From NCBI GenBank assembly GCA_021787175.1, contig JAJYMF010000132.1, positions 1 through 10,952 on the forward strand: a stretch of 10,952 nt of DNA, in the 5' to 3' direction. A model generated the notes under the pieces. That model was not told the DNA's origin and ran no database searches. It saw nothing but the letters and a program-made list of their open reading frames with translations. How positions within the stretch are numbered: the first letter of the stretch is position 1; each line of letters starts with the position of its first letter. The stretch is from Pseudomonadota bacterium. GTDB taxonomy: Bacteria > Pseudomonadota > Gammaproteobacteria > Xanthomonadales > Rhodanobacteraceae. The position numbers and the translations under genes are program-made. Shown piece after piece: positions 1-6,423 of the stretch.

Positions 1-1
1 G

Positions 2-52
2 ACGCCGACCCTGCGCGTGGACGCGATGACGGTGGGCGGCACCGCGGCGTGA
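2..52 (+). CDS. C-terminal end of an unidentified protein (partial, cut by window start)
   Basis: An open frame enters from the left edge and stops at TGA 50-52. It encodes the tail TPTLRVDAMTVGGTAA. Only 16 residues are visible, so no family can be assigned. Support for a real gene is indirect: its stop lies 7 bases from the convergent stop of the transporter gene at 60-62, typical tight tail-to-tail spacing in this compact genome, and the residues look like ordinary protein. A chance open frame in GC-rich DNA cannot be excluded. Confidence 0.35.
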   Translation, partial: TPTLRVDAMTVGGTAA

Positions 53-59
53 GCCGCGG

Positions 60-1343
60 TCACGGACGAGTGCGGCGGCGCTGCCAGAGCAGGATCGGCA
101 GCCCGGCCAGCAGCAGCGCCGCGCCCCACAGCAGCGTCACGGCGCCGGTGCCGATCAGCGCCCACAGGCTGTAGATCAGGGCGCCCGCGGCGACCAGCTT
201 GCGGCCCCGGCGCGCGGATGCATCGATGCGCCACCAGGCCAGCACGGTGACGGCGTAGGGCAACAGGTTGGCGGCGGTCGACAACAGGATCGTGAAGGTG
301 AACAGCGCGACCAGCGACTGGCTGTAGTTGGTGCTGATCAGGGCGCTGGTCAGCACGCTGCTCAGCAACAGCCCCAGCCACGGCGTGCCGCGGCGGTCGA
401 GCCGTGCGAAGAACCCCGGAAACAGTCCATCCTGCGCGGCGGCCAGCGGCGTCTGCGCCTGCAGCAGCACCCAGCCGTTGAGCGCACCGAAGCAGGAGAT
501 CGTGGCGATCACGCCGACACCGACGCCGGCGACGGGCCCCCACAGATGACTGGCCGCGGCAGCCATCGGCGCCGGCGAGCTGCGCAGCACGTCGGCGGGC
601 AGCAGGCCGATCACCACGGTGCAGGCCAGCATGGTGGCGAGGCCGGCGATCAGCATGCCGATCACGGTGGCGCGCGGCACCGTGCGTTCGGGATCGCGCA
701 CCACGCCGGTGGGCACGGTGGCGGCTTCCAGTCCCAGCATCGACCACAGGGTCAGTGCGGCCACGGCGGTCACGACCGGGATCAGCGGCTGGCCGCTTGG
801 GTTGAAAGGCTGATAGGCGCCGGCGTGAACCCAGCCGAGGCCGATCACGCCGAACAGCAGCAACGGCACCAGCTTGAGCACGGTCAGCAGCAGTTGCAGG
901 TGGCCGGCTTCGCGGACGCCGGCCAGATTCACCGCGGTGAGCAGCCACAGCGCGCCCTGTGCCGCGATGGCGCCATGCAGCGGCGTGGCGGTGGCGGCCG
1001 GCCAGACCGCGCCGAGGCTGCCGGCGAAGGCCACCGCGATCGCCGCATTGCCGACCCAGGTGCTGACCCAGTAGCTCCATGCCACCACGAAACCGGTGCT
1101 GTCGCCGAAGGCGCGGCGCGCATAGGCGTAGGCGCCGCCGTGGTTGCGGATGATCTGTGCCAGCCACGCATACACCAGCGCCAGCATCAGCGCGCCGCCC
1201 AGGGTCAGGGTCCAGCCGAGCACGCTGGCCGCGCCGTACGGGGCCAGCGCCGCCGGCAGCAGGAACACGCCGGAGCCGATCATGGTCCCGACCACCAGCG
1301 CGATCAGCGTCCACAGGCCGAGCGGCCGGGCGGGCGCGCTCAT
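60..1343 (-). CDS. APC-superfamily amino acid/polyamine transporter, AdiC/PotE-like
   Basis: A 427-residue inner-membrane transporter, the usual length for the basic amino acid/polyamine antiporter branch of the APC superfamily, with about 12 hydrophobic segments. Seen directly: the TM1 unwound-helix motif GTMIGSGVFLLP (residues 19-30), GGAYAYARRAFG (69-80), LWSMLGLEAATV with W200 and E206, and GALNGWVLLQAQ with W291 followed by AAAQDGLFP. By alignment from memory, W200, E206 and W291 match AdiC W202, E208 and W293, which act in substrate binding and gating. The start at 1343 is chosen because family homology begins there; upstream in-frame codons lie inside the Rieske gene. It overlaps that gene's stop as ATGA, so translation is probably coupled and its cargo may be the Rieske substrate. 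The exact substrate (amino acid, polyamine or other amine; exchange or uptake) cannot be told from sequence. Confidence 0.9.
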   Translation of the reverse strand: MSAPARPLGLWTLIALVVGTMIGSGVFLLPAALAPYGAASVLGWTLTLGGALMLALVYAWLAQIIRNHGGAYAYARRAFGDSTGFVVAWSYWVSTWVGNAAIAVAFAGSLGAVWPAATATPLHGAIAAQGALWLLTAVNLAGVREAGHLQLLLTVLKLVPLLLFGVIGLGWVHAGAYQPFNPSGQPLIPVVTAVAALTLWSMLGLEAATVPTGVVRDPERTVPRATVIGMLIAGLATMLACTVVIGLLPADVLRSSPAPMAAAASHLWGPVAGVGVGVIATISCFGALNGWVLLQAQTPLAAAQDGLFPGFFARLDRRGTPWLGLLLSSVLTSALISTNYSQSLVALFTFTILLSTAANLLPYAVTVLAWWRIDASARRGRKLVAAGALIYSLWALIGTGAVTLLWGAALLLAGLPILLWQRRRTRP

Positions 1344-2431
1344 GCGCCGATGGCAGACGCGTGGCGATAGGCCTGGCGCAGCAATTCGTGGAAGTGATGC
1401 ACGGCATTCTCGCGCAGCGGATTCAGGCGACCGGCCCGGTACGAGCCCGAGGCCAGGCCGCGCTGCACCTGCTCGCAGATGGCCACGTCCTCCTGCTGCA
1501 CTTCGTCGCTGAAGGCCAGATCGCGCTCGCGGCGCGCCCGCGCTTCGGCGCCGGCATCCGGCGCATAGCAGAAGTCGAACTCCACCCGGCAGCGGTCCAC
1601 GCCCAGCGGCAGCACGCGGTTGGTCTGCAGGCGGCCGGGCAGGATGTTGAGCATGGTGTTCGGATACAGGAAGTAGTACAGCGCCTCGCCATTGCCATAG
1701 AGGTCGGGCGCGCTGTCCAGCGGACTGAACTGCAGCGAATGCCACGTCGCGGTTTCGGTGACGTAGCTGCGGTAATCGAGCAGGCTGTTCAGTCCGGGAT
1801 GGATCTGCGGGACGTGGTAGCCCTCCAGATAATTGTCGACGTACACCTTCCAGTTGCAGGCCACGTCGTATTGGACGCGATGGTGGAACTCATGGTCGGC
1901 CAGGCTGCGTTCCGGCCCGAGGCGCGCATCGATGCCGGCGACGAATTCGGCGAACGGCGGCGCTTCGCCGGTGGCTACGAACACCAGTCCCTGCCACACC
2001 TGCACGCGCACCTCGGGCAGGCGGATGTCCGCCGGTTTGAAGTCGGGCGCGCGGCCCATCTCCGGCGCGCCGCGCAGCACGCCGTCCAGTCCGTAGGTCC
2101 AGCCGTGGTAATGGCAGCGCAGCGCGCCGGCGCCGCGTCCGTCGCAGGTGGCCAGCGGCCCGGCGCGGTGCCGGCAGACGTTGTGGAACGCACGGATCGT
2201 CGCCGCGTCGCTGCGGACGATCAGCAGCGGCAGGCCGGCGACGTCGGCTACCACGTGGTCGCCGACGCCGGTCAGCTGCGCGGCATGGCCCACCAGCTGC
2301 CAGCTGCGCGCGAACACGGCAACGGCATCCAGCGCGGGCAGGCGCGGATCGGTGTAGTACGGCGCCGGCAGCGCCAGCGCGTGATCGAGCGGCTGCGCAG
2401 CGAGATCGGCGGGCGAGAGCAGGGCGGTCAT
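1340..2431 (-). CDS. Rieske non-heme iron oxygenase, alpha subunit, choline/carnitine monooxygenase-like
   Basis: A 363-residue Rieske oxygenase. The N-terminal [2Fe-2S] domain has ligands C86-x-H88 and C106-x-x-H109 (CHYHGW). The C-terminal catalytic domain has NYLEGYHVPQIHPGL, giving iron ligands H206 and H211, and D315 in QQEDVAICEQVQRGL completes the 2-His-1-carboxylate site. The inter-subunit bridging position three residues before the first His is E203; naphthalene dioxygenase-type enzymes have Asp there, while carnitine oxygenase CntA has Glu. With the C-terminal pattern (GRLNPLRENAVHHFHELL), this places it nearer the quaternary-amine oxygenases (CntA, GbcA, plant choline monooxygenase) than aromatic dioxygenases. 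Such enzymes need a flavin/ferredoxin reductase, and none is encoded here. The ATG at 2431 has only a weak ribosome binding site. The downstream transporter overlaps its stop by 4 bp. Substrate is inferred only; aromatic or other small-molecule hydroxylation remains possible. Confidence 0.88.
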   Translation of the reverse strand: MTALLSPADLAAQPLDHALALPAPYYTDPRLPALDAVAVFARSWQLVGHAAQLTGVGDHVVADVAGLPLLIVRSDAATIRAFHNVCRHRAGPLATCDGRGAGALRCHYHGWTYGLDGVLRGAPEMGRAPDFKPADIRLPEVRVQVWQGLVFVATGEAPPFAEFVAGIDARLGPERSLADHEFHHRVQYDVACNWKVYVDNYLEGYHVPQIHPGLNSLLDYRSYVTETATWHSLQFSPLDSAPDLYGNGEALYYFLYPNTMLNILPGRLQTNRVLPLGVDRCRVEFDFCYAPDAGAEARARRERDLAFSDEVQQEDVAICEQVQRGLASGSYRAGRLNPLRENAVHHFHELLRQAYRHASAIGA

Positions 2432-2457
2432 GCGCGGCAGCCGATCAGGGCGGATGC

Positions 2458-2470
2458 CGCAGTATCACAC
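2458..2470 (-). promoter_or_regulatory. Possible promoter for the Rieske-transporter pair
   Basis: On the minus strand, TGTGATACT (complement of 2462-2470 and just below) contains a -10-like GATACT about 30 bases upstream of the Rieske start. A TTCATT about 16 bases further upstream lies within the end of the adjacent palindrome and could serve as a weak -35. If so, the palindrome separates tdh from an independently transcribed Rieske-transporter unit and contributes part of its promoter. Matches are modest. Confidence 0.25.
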
Positions 2471-2473
2471 TCG

Positions 2474-2654
2474 GAACCGGTGAATGAATCCCCTGCCGTC
2501 GCGAGGGTGACCCTGAGGGTGTCCGGCAAGGCGCGGGGTGCAGAAAATCGCGAGCGCAGCTTGAGTCTGCGTGAGCGATTTTCGGGGTCCCCGTAACGCC
2601 GCCGGACGCGCTCAGGGGCAGCCGCAGCAGGCAACGGGGTTCGTTCACCGGTTC
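2474..2654. repeat. 181-bp imperfect palindrome (MITE-like or large hairpin) between tdh and the Rieske gene
   Basis: The element starts with GAACCGGTGAA (2474-2484) and ends with its exact complement TTCACCGGTTC (2644-2654). The arms then pair with interruptions inward: blocks around ATGAATCCCC/ACGAACCCCG, ACCCTGAGGGTGTCCGG/CCCCTGAGCGCGTCCGG and GCGGGG/ACGGGG can be aligned. The centre is a second inverted repeat, GAAAATCGC (2543-2551) with GCGATTTTC (2575-2583). Estimated arm identity is about 70% by eye. The right end abuts the tdh stop codon exactly. The form suggests a non-autonomous mobile repeat or a REP/ERIC-type intergenic palindrome; as RNA it would fold into a long stem and could end or protect the tdh transcript. 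No target-site duplication is obvious and no second copy is in the window. Confidence 0.7.
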
Positions 2655-3689
2655 TCAGACCCAGCTGCATACCACCTTGCCGCACTGGCCGGCTTCCATC
2701 AGGTCGAAGCCCTTCTGGAAGTCGTCGATCGCGACCTGATGGGTCAGCACCTTCTGCAGCGGGAAGCCGGTCAGCACCATCTGCGTCATCTTGTACCAGG
2801 TCTCGTACATGCGCCGGCCGTAGATGCCCTGCAGGGTCAGGCCCTTGAAGATCACCTTGTCCCAGTCGATGCCGGCGCCCTTGGGCAGGATGCCGAGCAG
2901 GGCGATCTTGCCGCCGTGATACATCACCTCGAGCATGTCGTTGAAGGCGCGCGGGTTGCCGCTCATCTCCAGGCCGACGTCGAAGCCCTCCATGTGCAGG
3001 TCGCGGACCACGTCCTTCAGCGACTGCTTGGACACGTTGACCACCCGCGTGGCGCCCATGTCGGCGGCCAGCTTGAGCCGGTAGTCGTTGACGTCGGTGA
3101 CCACCACGTTGCGCGCGCCGACGTGCTTGGCGATGCCGGCGGCGATGATGCCGATCGGGCCGGCGCCGGTGATCAGCACGTCCTCGCCGATCAGGTCGAA
3201 TTCCAGCGCGCAGTGCGCGGCGTTGCCGTAGGGATCGAAGAACGCCGCCAGTTCGGACGGGATCTGATCTGGGATCGGCCACAGGTTGCTGGCCGGCATG
3301 GTCATGTATTCGGCGAAGGCGCCGTTGCGGTTGACGCCGATGCCGACGGTGTGCGGGCACAGGTGCTGGCGGCCGGCGCGGCAGTTGCGGCAGTGCCCGC
3401 AGACGATGTGGCCCTCGGCGCTGACGCGGTCGCCGAGCGCGTAGCCGGTGACGCCGGGACCGATCTCGACGATGCGGCCGACGAACTCGTGGCCGATGGT
3501 CAGGCCGGGCTTGATCGTGCGCTGGCTCCACTCGTCCCACAGATAGATGTGCAGGTCGGTGCCGCAGATCGCGGTCTTCTCCAGCTTGATCAGCACCTCG
3601 TTGGGGCCGGGCGTCGGCACCGCCACCTGCTCCATCCAGATGCCCTTGGCGGCTTCGCGCTTGACCAGGGCTTTCATCATCTGCGGCAT
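2655..3689 (-). CDS. tdh: L-threonine 3-dehydrogenase
   Basis: Zinc-dependent, NAD-linked enzyme of the medium-chain dehydrogenase family that oxidises L-threonine to 2-amino-3-oxobutyrate in the cytoplasm; Kbl then normally splits this to glycine and acetyl-CoA. The 344-residue product is close to E. coli Tdh (341) throughout: KTAICGTDLHIYLWDEWSQ with catalytic zinc ligand C42, GHE at 66-68, structural zinc cysteines C97, C100, C103 and C111, the Rossmann motif GAGPIG (175-180), D199 for NAD rather than NADP, and FDVGLEMSG (236-244). ATGs at 3689, 3680 and 3677 are all in frame. 3689 is chosen because GGAG lies 8 bases upstream; the E. coli-like N terminus (MKAL) would begin at 3677. No kbl gene is adjacent, unlike the E. 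coli kbl-tdh operon. It is transcribed divergently from miaA and followed by a large palindrome. Confidence 0.97.
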   Translation of the reverse strand: MPQMMKALVKREAAKGIWMEQVAVPTPGPNEVLIKLEKTAICGTDLHIYLWDEWSQRTIKPGLTIGHEFVGRIVEIGPGVTGYALGDRVSAEGHIVCGHCRNCRAGRQHLCPHTVGIGVNRNGAFAEYMTMPASNLWPIPDQIPSELAAFFDPYGNAAHCALEFDLIGEDVLITGAGPIGIIAAGIAKHVGARNVVVTDVNDYRLKLAADMGATRVVNVSKQSLKDVVRDLHMEGFDVGLEMSGNPRAFNDMLEVMYHGGKIALLGILPKGAGIDWDKVIFKGLTLQGIYGRRMYETWYKMTQMVLTGFPLQKVLTHQVAIDDFQKGFDLMEAGQCGKVVCSWV

Positions 3690-3720
3690 GGGCGCGGCTC
3701 CGGCGACGGGGAAAGCGCGA

Positions 3721-3726
3721 ATTATA
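3721..3726 (-). promoter_or_regulatory. -10 box of the tdh promoter
   Basis: The plus strand reads ATTATA, so the minus strand carries a perfect TATAAT 31 bases upstream of the tdh start at 3689. The implied transcript start near 3714 gives a leader of roughly 25 bases that contains the GGAG ribosome binding site. No good -35 match lies at 16-18 bases' spacing in the GC-rich upstream DNA, so an activator may be needed. Confidence 0.6.
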
Positions 3727-3767
3727 GGCGCGCAGGCCGGGGCGTCGGGGCGGCCGCGCCGCGCGTC

Positions 3768-3773
3768 TACAAT
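3768..3773 (+). promoter_or_regulatory. -10 box of miaA, placed for a leaderless transcript
   Basis: TACAAT ends 6 bases before the miaA ATG at 3780. With the usual 6-7 base spacing from -10 to the transcript start, RNA would begin at or within a base of the A of ATG, leaving no room for a ribosome binding site. No convincing -35 is seen. It lies 45 bases from the divergent tdh -10 box, so the two promoters share one short control region. Confidence 0.5.
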
Positions 3774-3779
3774 CGGCGC

Positions 3780-4724
3780 ATGTCCGTTCCTGATCGCCGG
3801 CCGCGCGCCGTGTTCCTGATGGGCCCGACCGCGGCCGGCAAGACCGCGCTGGCCTGCGCGCTGGCCGAGCGCCATCCGCTGGGTCTGATCAGCGTGGATT
3901 CGGCGCTGGTCTATCGCGGCCTCGACATCGGCACCGCCAAACCCGACGCGGCAACGCTGGCACGGCATCCGCACGCCTTGATCGACATCCGCGATCCGGC
4001 GCAGGCCTACTCCGCCGCCGAGTTCCGCGTCGACGCGCTGGCGGCGATGCGACGCCTCGTCGAGGCGGGAAAGGTCCCGCTGCTGGTCGGCGGCACGGGG
4101 CTCTACTTCCGCGCCCTCGAGCGCGGCCTGTCGAACCTTCCCGAAGCCGATCCGAGCCTGCGCGCGCGGCTGGTCGCAGAAGCCGCCGCGCAGGGCTGGG
4201 CCGCGCTGCATGCGCGGCTGGCGCGGCTGGATCCGCCGGCGGCGTCGCGCATCCGTCCCAGCGATCCGCAGCGCATCCAGCGCGCGCTGGAAGTGATCGA
4301 ACTCAGCGGCCGCCCGCTGAGCGCGCAGCAGGGCGCGGCGCGGATGCGTCTGCCGTATCGCGTGCTCAAGCTGGCGCTGATCCCCGCCGACCGCGCGCCG
4401 CTGCATGCGCGCATCGCGATGCGTTTCGACGCCATGCTGGCCGCCGGATTCCTCGATGAGGTGCGCGGGCTGCGTGAGCGCGGCGATCTGCAGCGGGATC
4501 TGCCGGCGCTGCGCGCGGTCGGCTATCGCCAGGCCTGGGAGCATCTCGACGGCGCCAGCGATGCCTTGGACTTTCGCGCACAGGTCATCGCCGCCACCCG
4601 CCAGCTGGCCAAGCGCCAGATCACCTGGCTGCGCGGCGAACCGGATGCGCGGGTGCTCGACCCCGAGGGTGCCGGCTGCGCCGGCCTTGCGGCGCGCGGG
4701 CTTGACGTTTTCCTCACGGATTGA
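3780..4724 (+). CDS. miaA: tRNA dimethylallyltransferase
   Basis: Transfers a dimethylallyl group from DMAPP to N6 of A37 in tRNAs that read codons starting with U, the first step toward ms2i6A. The 314-residue protein matches the family's usual length (E. coli 316). Seen: P-loop GPTAAGKT (15-22), SVDSALVYRGLDIGTAKP (38-55) with the catalytic Asp at D40, LLVGGTGLYFRAL (101-113), the tRNA-contacting DPQRIQRALEVIELSG (162-177), RAVGYRQAWEH (245-255) and ATRQLAKRQITWLR (272-285). The ATG at 3780 fits where homology begins and sits just after a -10 box. It heads the miaA-hfq-hflX block as in enterobacteria, but amiB and mutL, which precede it in E. coli, are replaced here by divergent tdh. Confidence 0.97.
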   Translation: MSVPDRRPRAVFLMGPTAAGKTALACALAERHPLGLISVDSALVYRGLDIGTAKPDAATLARHPHALIDIRDPAQAYSAAEFRVDALAAMRRLVEAGKVPLLVGGTGLYFRALERGLSNLPEADPSLRARLVAEAAAQGWAALHARLARLDPPAASRIRPSDPQRIQRALEVIELSGRPLSAQQGAARMRLPYRVLKLALIPADRAPLHARIAMRFDAMLAAGFLDEVRGLRERGDLQRDLPALRAVGYRQAWEHLDGASDALDFRAQVIAATRQLAKRQITWLRGEPDARVLDPEGAGCAGLAARGLDVFLTD

Positions 4725-4750
4725 GGTTTGGTTGCCTGCAGGGCAGCCGT

Positions 4751-4756
4751 TAAGAT
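4751..4756 (+). promoter_or_regulatory. Possible hfq promoter -10
   Basis: TAAGAT, within TTAAGAT, lies 82 bases before the hfq ATG and just beyond the miaA stop. TTTGGT at 4727-4732 with an 18-base spacer is a weak -35 candidate. In E. coli hfq also has promoters of its own within and after miaA, so a separate promoter is expected. The predicted leader starts near 4763 and includes a small hairpin, GGGGC (4772-4776) with GCCCC (4783-4787), and the (ARN)3 tract. Confidence 0.4.
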
Positions 4757-4819
4757 GCGAGGGCTTGGACCGGGGCCGTTGCGCCCCCACGTCCTGCGTT
4801 GCGTGATCGAGTCGGCCAC

Positions 4820-4833
4820 AACAACAAGGGGAG
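4820..4833 (+). promoter_or_regulatory. (ARN)3 tract overlapping the hfq ribosome binding site, possible Hfq autoregulation site
   Basis: The leader reads AAC AAC AAG (4820-4828), three consecutive A-purine-N triplets, the motif bound by the distal face of Hfq. The last triplet is part of the strong Shine-Dalgarno AAGGGGAG (4826-4833), which ends 5 bases before the ATG. Hfq bound here would block initiation. E. coli Hfq is known to repress its own translation at sites in its leader; that the same happens here is inferred. Confidence 0.5.
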
Positions 4834-4838
4834 CACCC

Positions 4839-5120
4839 ATGTCGAAGGGACAATCGCTGCAGGACCCGTTTCTCAATGCACTGCGGCGCGAGCGCGTGCC
4901 GGTGTCGATCTATCTGGTCAACGGCATCAAGCTGCAGGGTACGGTCGAGTCCTTCGACCAGTTCGTCGTGCTGCTGCGCAATCAGGTCAGCCAGATGGTC
5001 TACAAGCACGCCATCTCCACCGTGGTGCCGGCGCGCAACGTGCGCGTGGCCGGGGTCGATGCCGCCGACGGCGGCGGGGCCGAAACGGTGGTTGAACCCG
5101 CCGCGCACGAGGAAGGCTGA
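4839..5120 (+). CDS. hfq: RNA-binding protein Hfq (Sm-like RNA chaperone)
   Basis: Hexameric RNA chaperone that pairs small RNAs with target mRNAs. The first 65 residues are nearly identical to E. coli Hfq: MSKGQSLQDPFLNALRRERV, the Sm1 strand region through NGIKLQGTVESFDQFVVLLRN and the Sm2 signature VYKHAISTVVP (54-64). Proximal-face residues Q8, D9, F42, K56 and H57, distal-face Y25 and K31, and the rim arginine patch R16, R17, R19 are all present. At 93 residues it is shorter than the 102 of E. coli; the tail after residue 70 is short and acidic with several Glu and Asp, where E. coli has a longer tail ending in an acidic tip. The start has a strong ribosome binding site 5 bases upstream. 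hflX begins 4 bases after its stop, so the two are cotranscribed. Confidence 0.98.
   Translation: MSKGQSLQDPFLNALRRERVPVSIYLVNGIKLQGTVESFDQFVVLLRNQVSQMVYKHAISTVVPARNVRVAGVDAADGGGAETVVEPAAHEEG
5109..5116 (+). promoter_or_regulatory. Ribosome binding site that fixes the hflX start at CTG
   Basis: GAGGAAGG lies inside the last codons of hfq and ends 8 bases before CTG 5125-5127. No ATG, GTG or TTG stands at a usable distance in the hflX frame, whereas CTG is followed at once by FDRQEKGERALLV, matching E. coli HflX MFDRYDAGEQAVLV. Confidence 0.7.
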
Positions 5121-5124
5121 GGCC

Positions 5125-6423
5125 CTGTTCGACCGCCAGGAAAAGGGTGAGCGCGCGCTGCTGGTGCTGCCGCAGGGTCGCGCCGTGGCCGATCCCGAGC
5201 GCCGCGGCAGCGAGTTCGCCGATCTGGCGCGCTCGGCGGGCGCCCAGGTGATCGAGGTCATCGAGGCGCGCGTCGATGAGCCCAATCCGCGCTACTACAT
5301 CGGCAGCGGCAAGGCTGAAATGATCGCCGAGCGGGTCAAGGCGCTGGAGGCCGATCTGGTGCTGGTCGACCACACGCTCTCGCCGGTGCAGGAGCGCAAC
5401 CTCGAAAAGCGGGTCGGTGCGCGGGTGATCGACCGCACCGGCCTGATTCTCGACATCTTCGCCCTGCGCGCGCGGTCGCACGAGGGCAAGCTCGAGGTCG
5501 AGCTGGCCCAGCTCAAGCACCTCGCCACGCGGCTGGTGCGCGGCTGGACGCATCTGGAGCGCCAGCGCGGCGGCATCGGCCTGCGCGGGCCGGGCGAAAC
5601 CCAGCTCGAGACCGACCGCCGCCTGCTCAGCGAGCGCGTCAAGCTGCTCAACCGCCGCATCGAGCGGGTGCAGACCCAGCGCGACCAGCAGCGCCGCGCG
5701 CGCCTGCGCGCGATCCTGCCGCGGGTGGCCCTGGTGGGCTACACCAACGCCGGCAAATCCACCCTGTTCAACGCCTTGACCGCGTCGACGGTGTATGTCG
5801 CCGACCAGCTGTTCGCCACCCTCGACCCGACCGTGCGCCGCATCGACGGCCTGCCCAGCGGACCGGCGGTGCTGGCCGATACCGTCGGCTTCGTGCGCGA
5901 GCTGCCGCACGATCTGGTCGCGGCCTTCCGCGCCACCCTGGCCGAGGCCCGCGACGCCGATCTGCTGCTGCACGTCATCGACGCCTCCGATCCCGAGCGC
6001 GATCGGCTGATCGAGGTGGTGGACGCGGTGCTGGCGGAGATCGGCGCCGGCGACGTGCCGCAGCTGCGGGTATTCAACAAGATCGACCTGGCCGGCCGCG
6101 CGTCGGCGCTGGAACGTGACGGCAGCGGCCACGTCGAGCGCGTCTGGGTATCGGCCGCCAGCGGCGCCGGACTCGACGGCCTGCGGCAGGCGCTGGGCGA
6201 GCGCCTGGGCGGCGCGCGGGTGCGCGGCGAGCTGTGCCTGCCTCCTGCGGCCGGGCGCCTGCACGCGCGCCTGCGCGCGCTGGGCGTGCTGTCCGCCGAG
6301 CGCTTCGAGGAAGACGGCTGGCATCTGGCCGTGGACGCCCCGCGCGGACTGCTCGAACCGCTGCTGGGTGACGGCGGCGGCGAATCCGCGCCGTTGCGCG
6401 CGCTGCTTGCCGCTGCCGAATGA
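5125..6423 (+). CDS. hflX: GTPase HflX, ribosome-splitting/rescue factor
   Basis: A TRAFAC-class GTPase that binds the large ribosomal subunit and splits stalled ribosomes under stress such as heat. Read from CTG it has 432 residues (E. coli 426). The N-terminal domain has PRYYIGSGKAEMIAE (55-69), DHTLSPVQERNLE and the family signature GGIGLRGPGETQLETDRR (149-166), followed by a basic coiled linker. The G domain shows G1 GYTNAGKST (205-213), G3 DTVGF (252-256), G4 NKID (318-321) and G5 SA (343-344), with QLFATLDPT as the switch region. The CTG is chosen from the Shine-Dalgarno and from alignment with the E. coli N terminus. An in-frame ATG about 65 bases upstream lies inside hfq and would add residues absent from the family. 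The name is historical: it lies in the hfl locus but does not belong to the HflKC complex. Confidence 0.95.
   Translation: MFDRQEKGERALLVLPQGRAVADPERRGSEFADLARSAGAQVIEVIEARVDEPNPRYYIGSGKAEMIAERVKALEADLVLVDHTLSPVQERNLEKRVGARVIDRTGLILDIFALRARSHEGKLEVELAQLKHLATRLVRGWTHLERQRGGIGLRGPGETQLETDRRLLSERVKLLNRRIERVQTQRDQQRRARLRAILPRVALVGYTNAGKSTLFNALTASTVYVADQLFATLDPTVRRIDGLPSGPAVLADTVGFVRELPHDLVAAFRATLAEARDADLLLHVIDASDPERDRLIEVVDAVLAEIGAGDVPQLRVFNKIDLAGRASALERDGSGHVERVWVSAASGAGLDGLRQALGERLGGARVRGELCLPPAAGRLHARLRALGVLSAERFEEDGWHLAVDAPRGLLEPLLGDGGGESAPLRALLAAAE

Noticed and set aside
2445..2648. 67-residue minus-strand frame starting MNEPRCLLRL
   Set aside because: It lies almost wholly inside the palindrome, so it reflects the repeat rather than a selected protein; no ribosome binding site or family was recognised.
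4876..5124. hflX starting within hfq at an ATG
   Set aside because: It would add up to 83 residues that are merely hfq read in another frame and are absent from the HflX family.
2655..5285. Minus-strand open frame running far upstream of tdh across miaA and hfq
   Set aside because: Only the tdh part has family homology. The upstream part is the antisense of miaA and hfq, with the composition expected from high-GC third-position bias.
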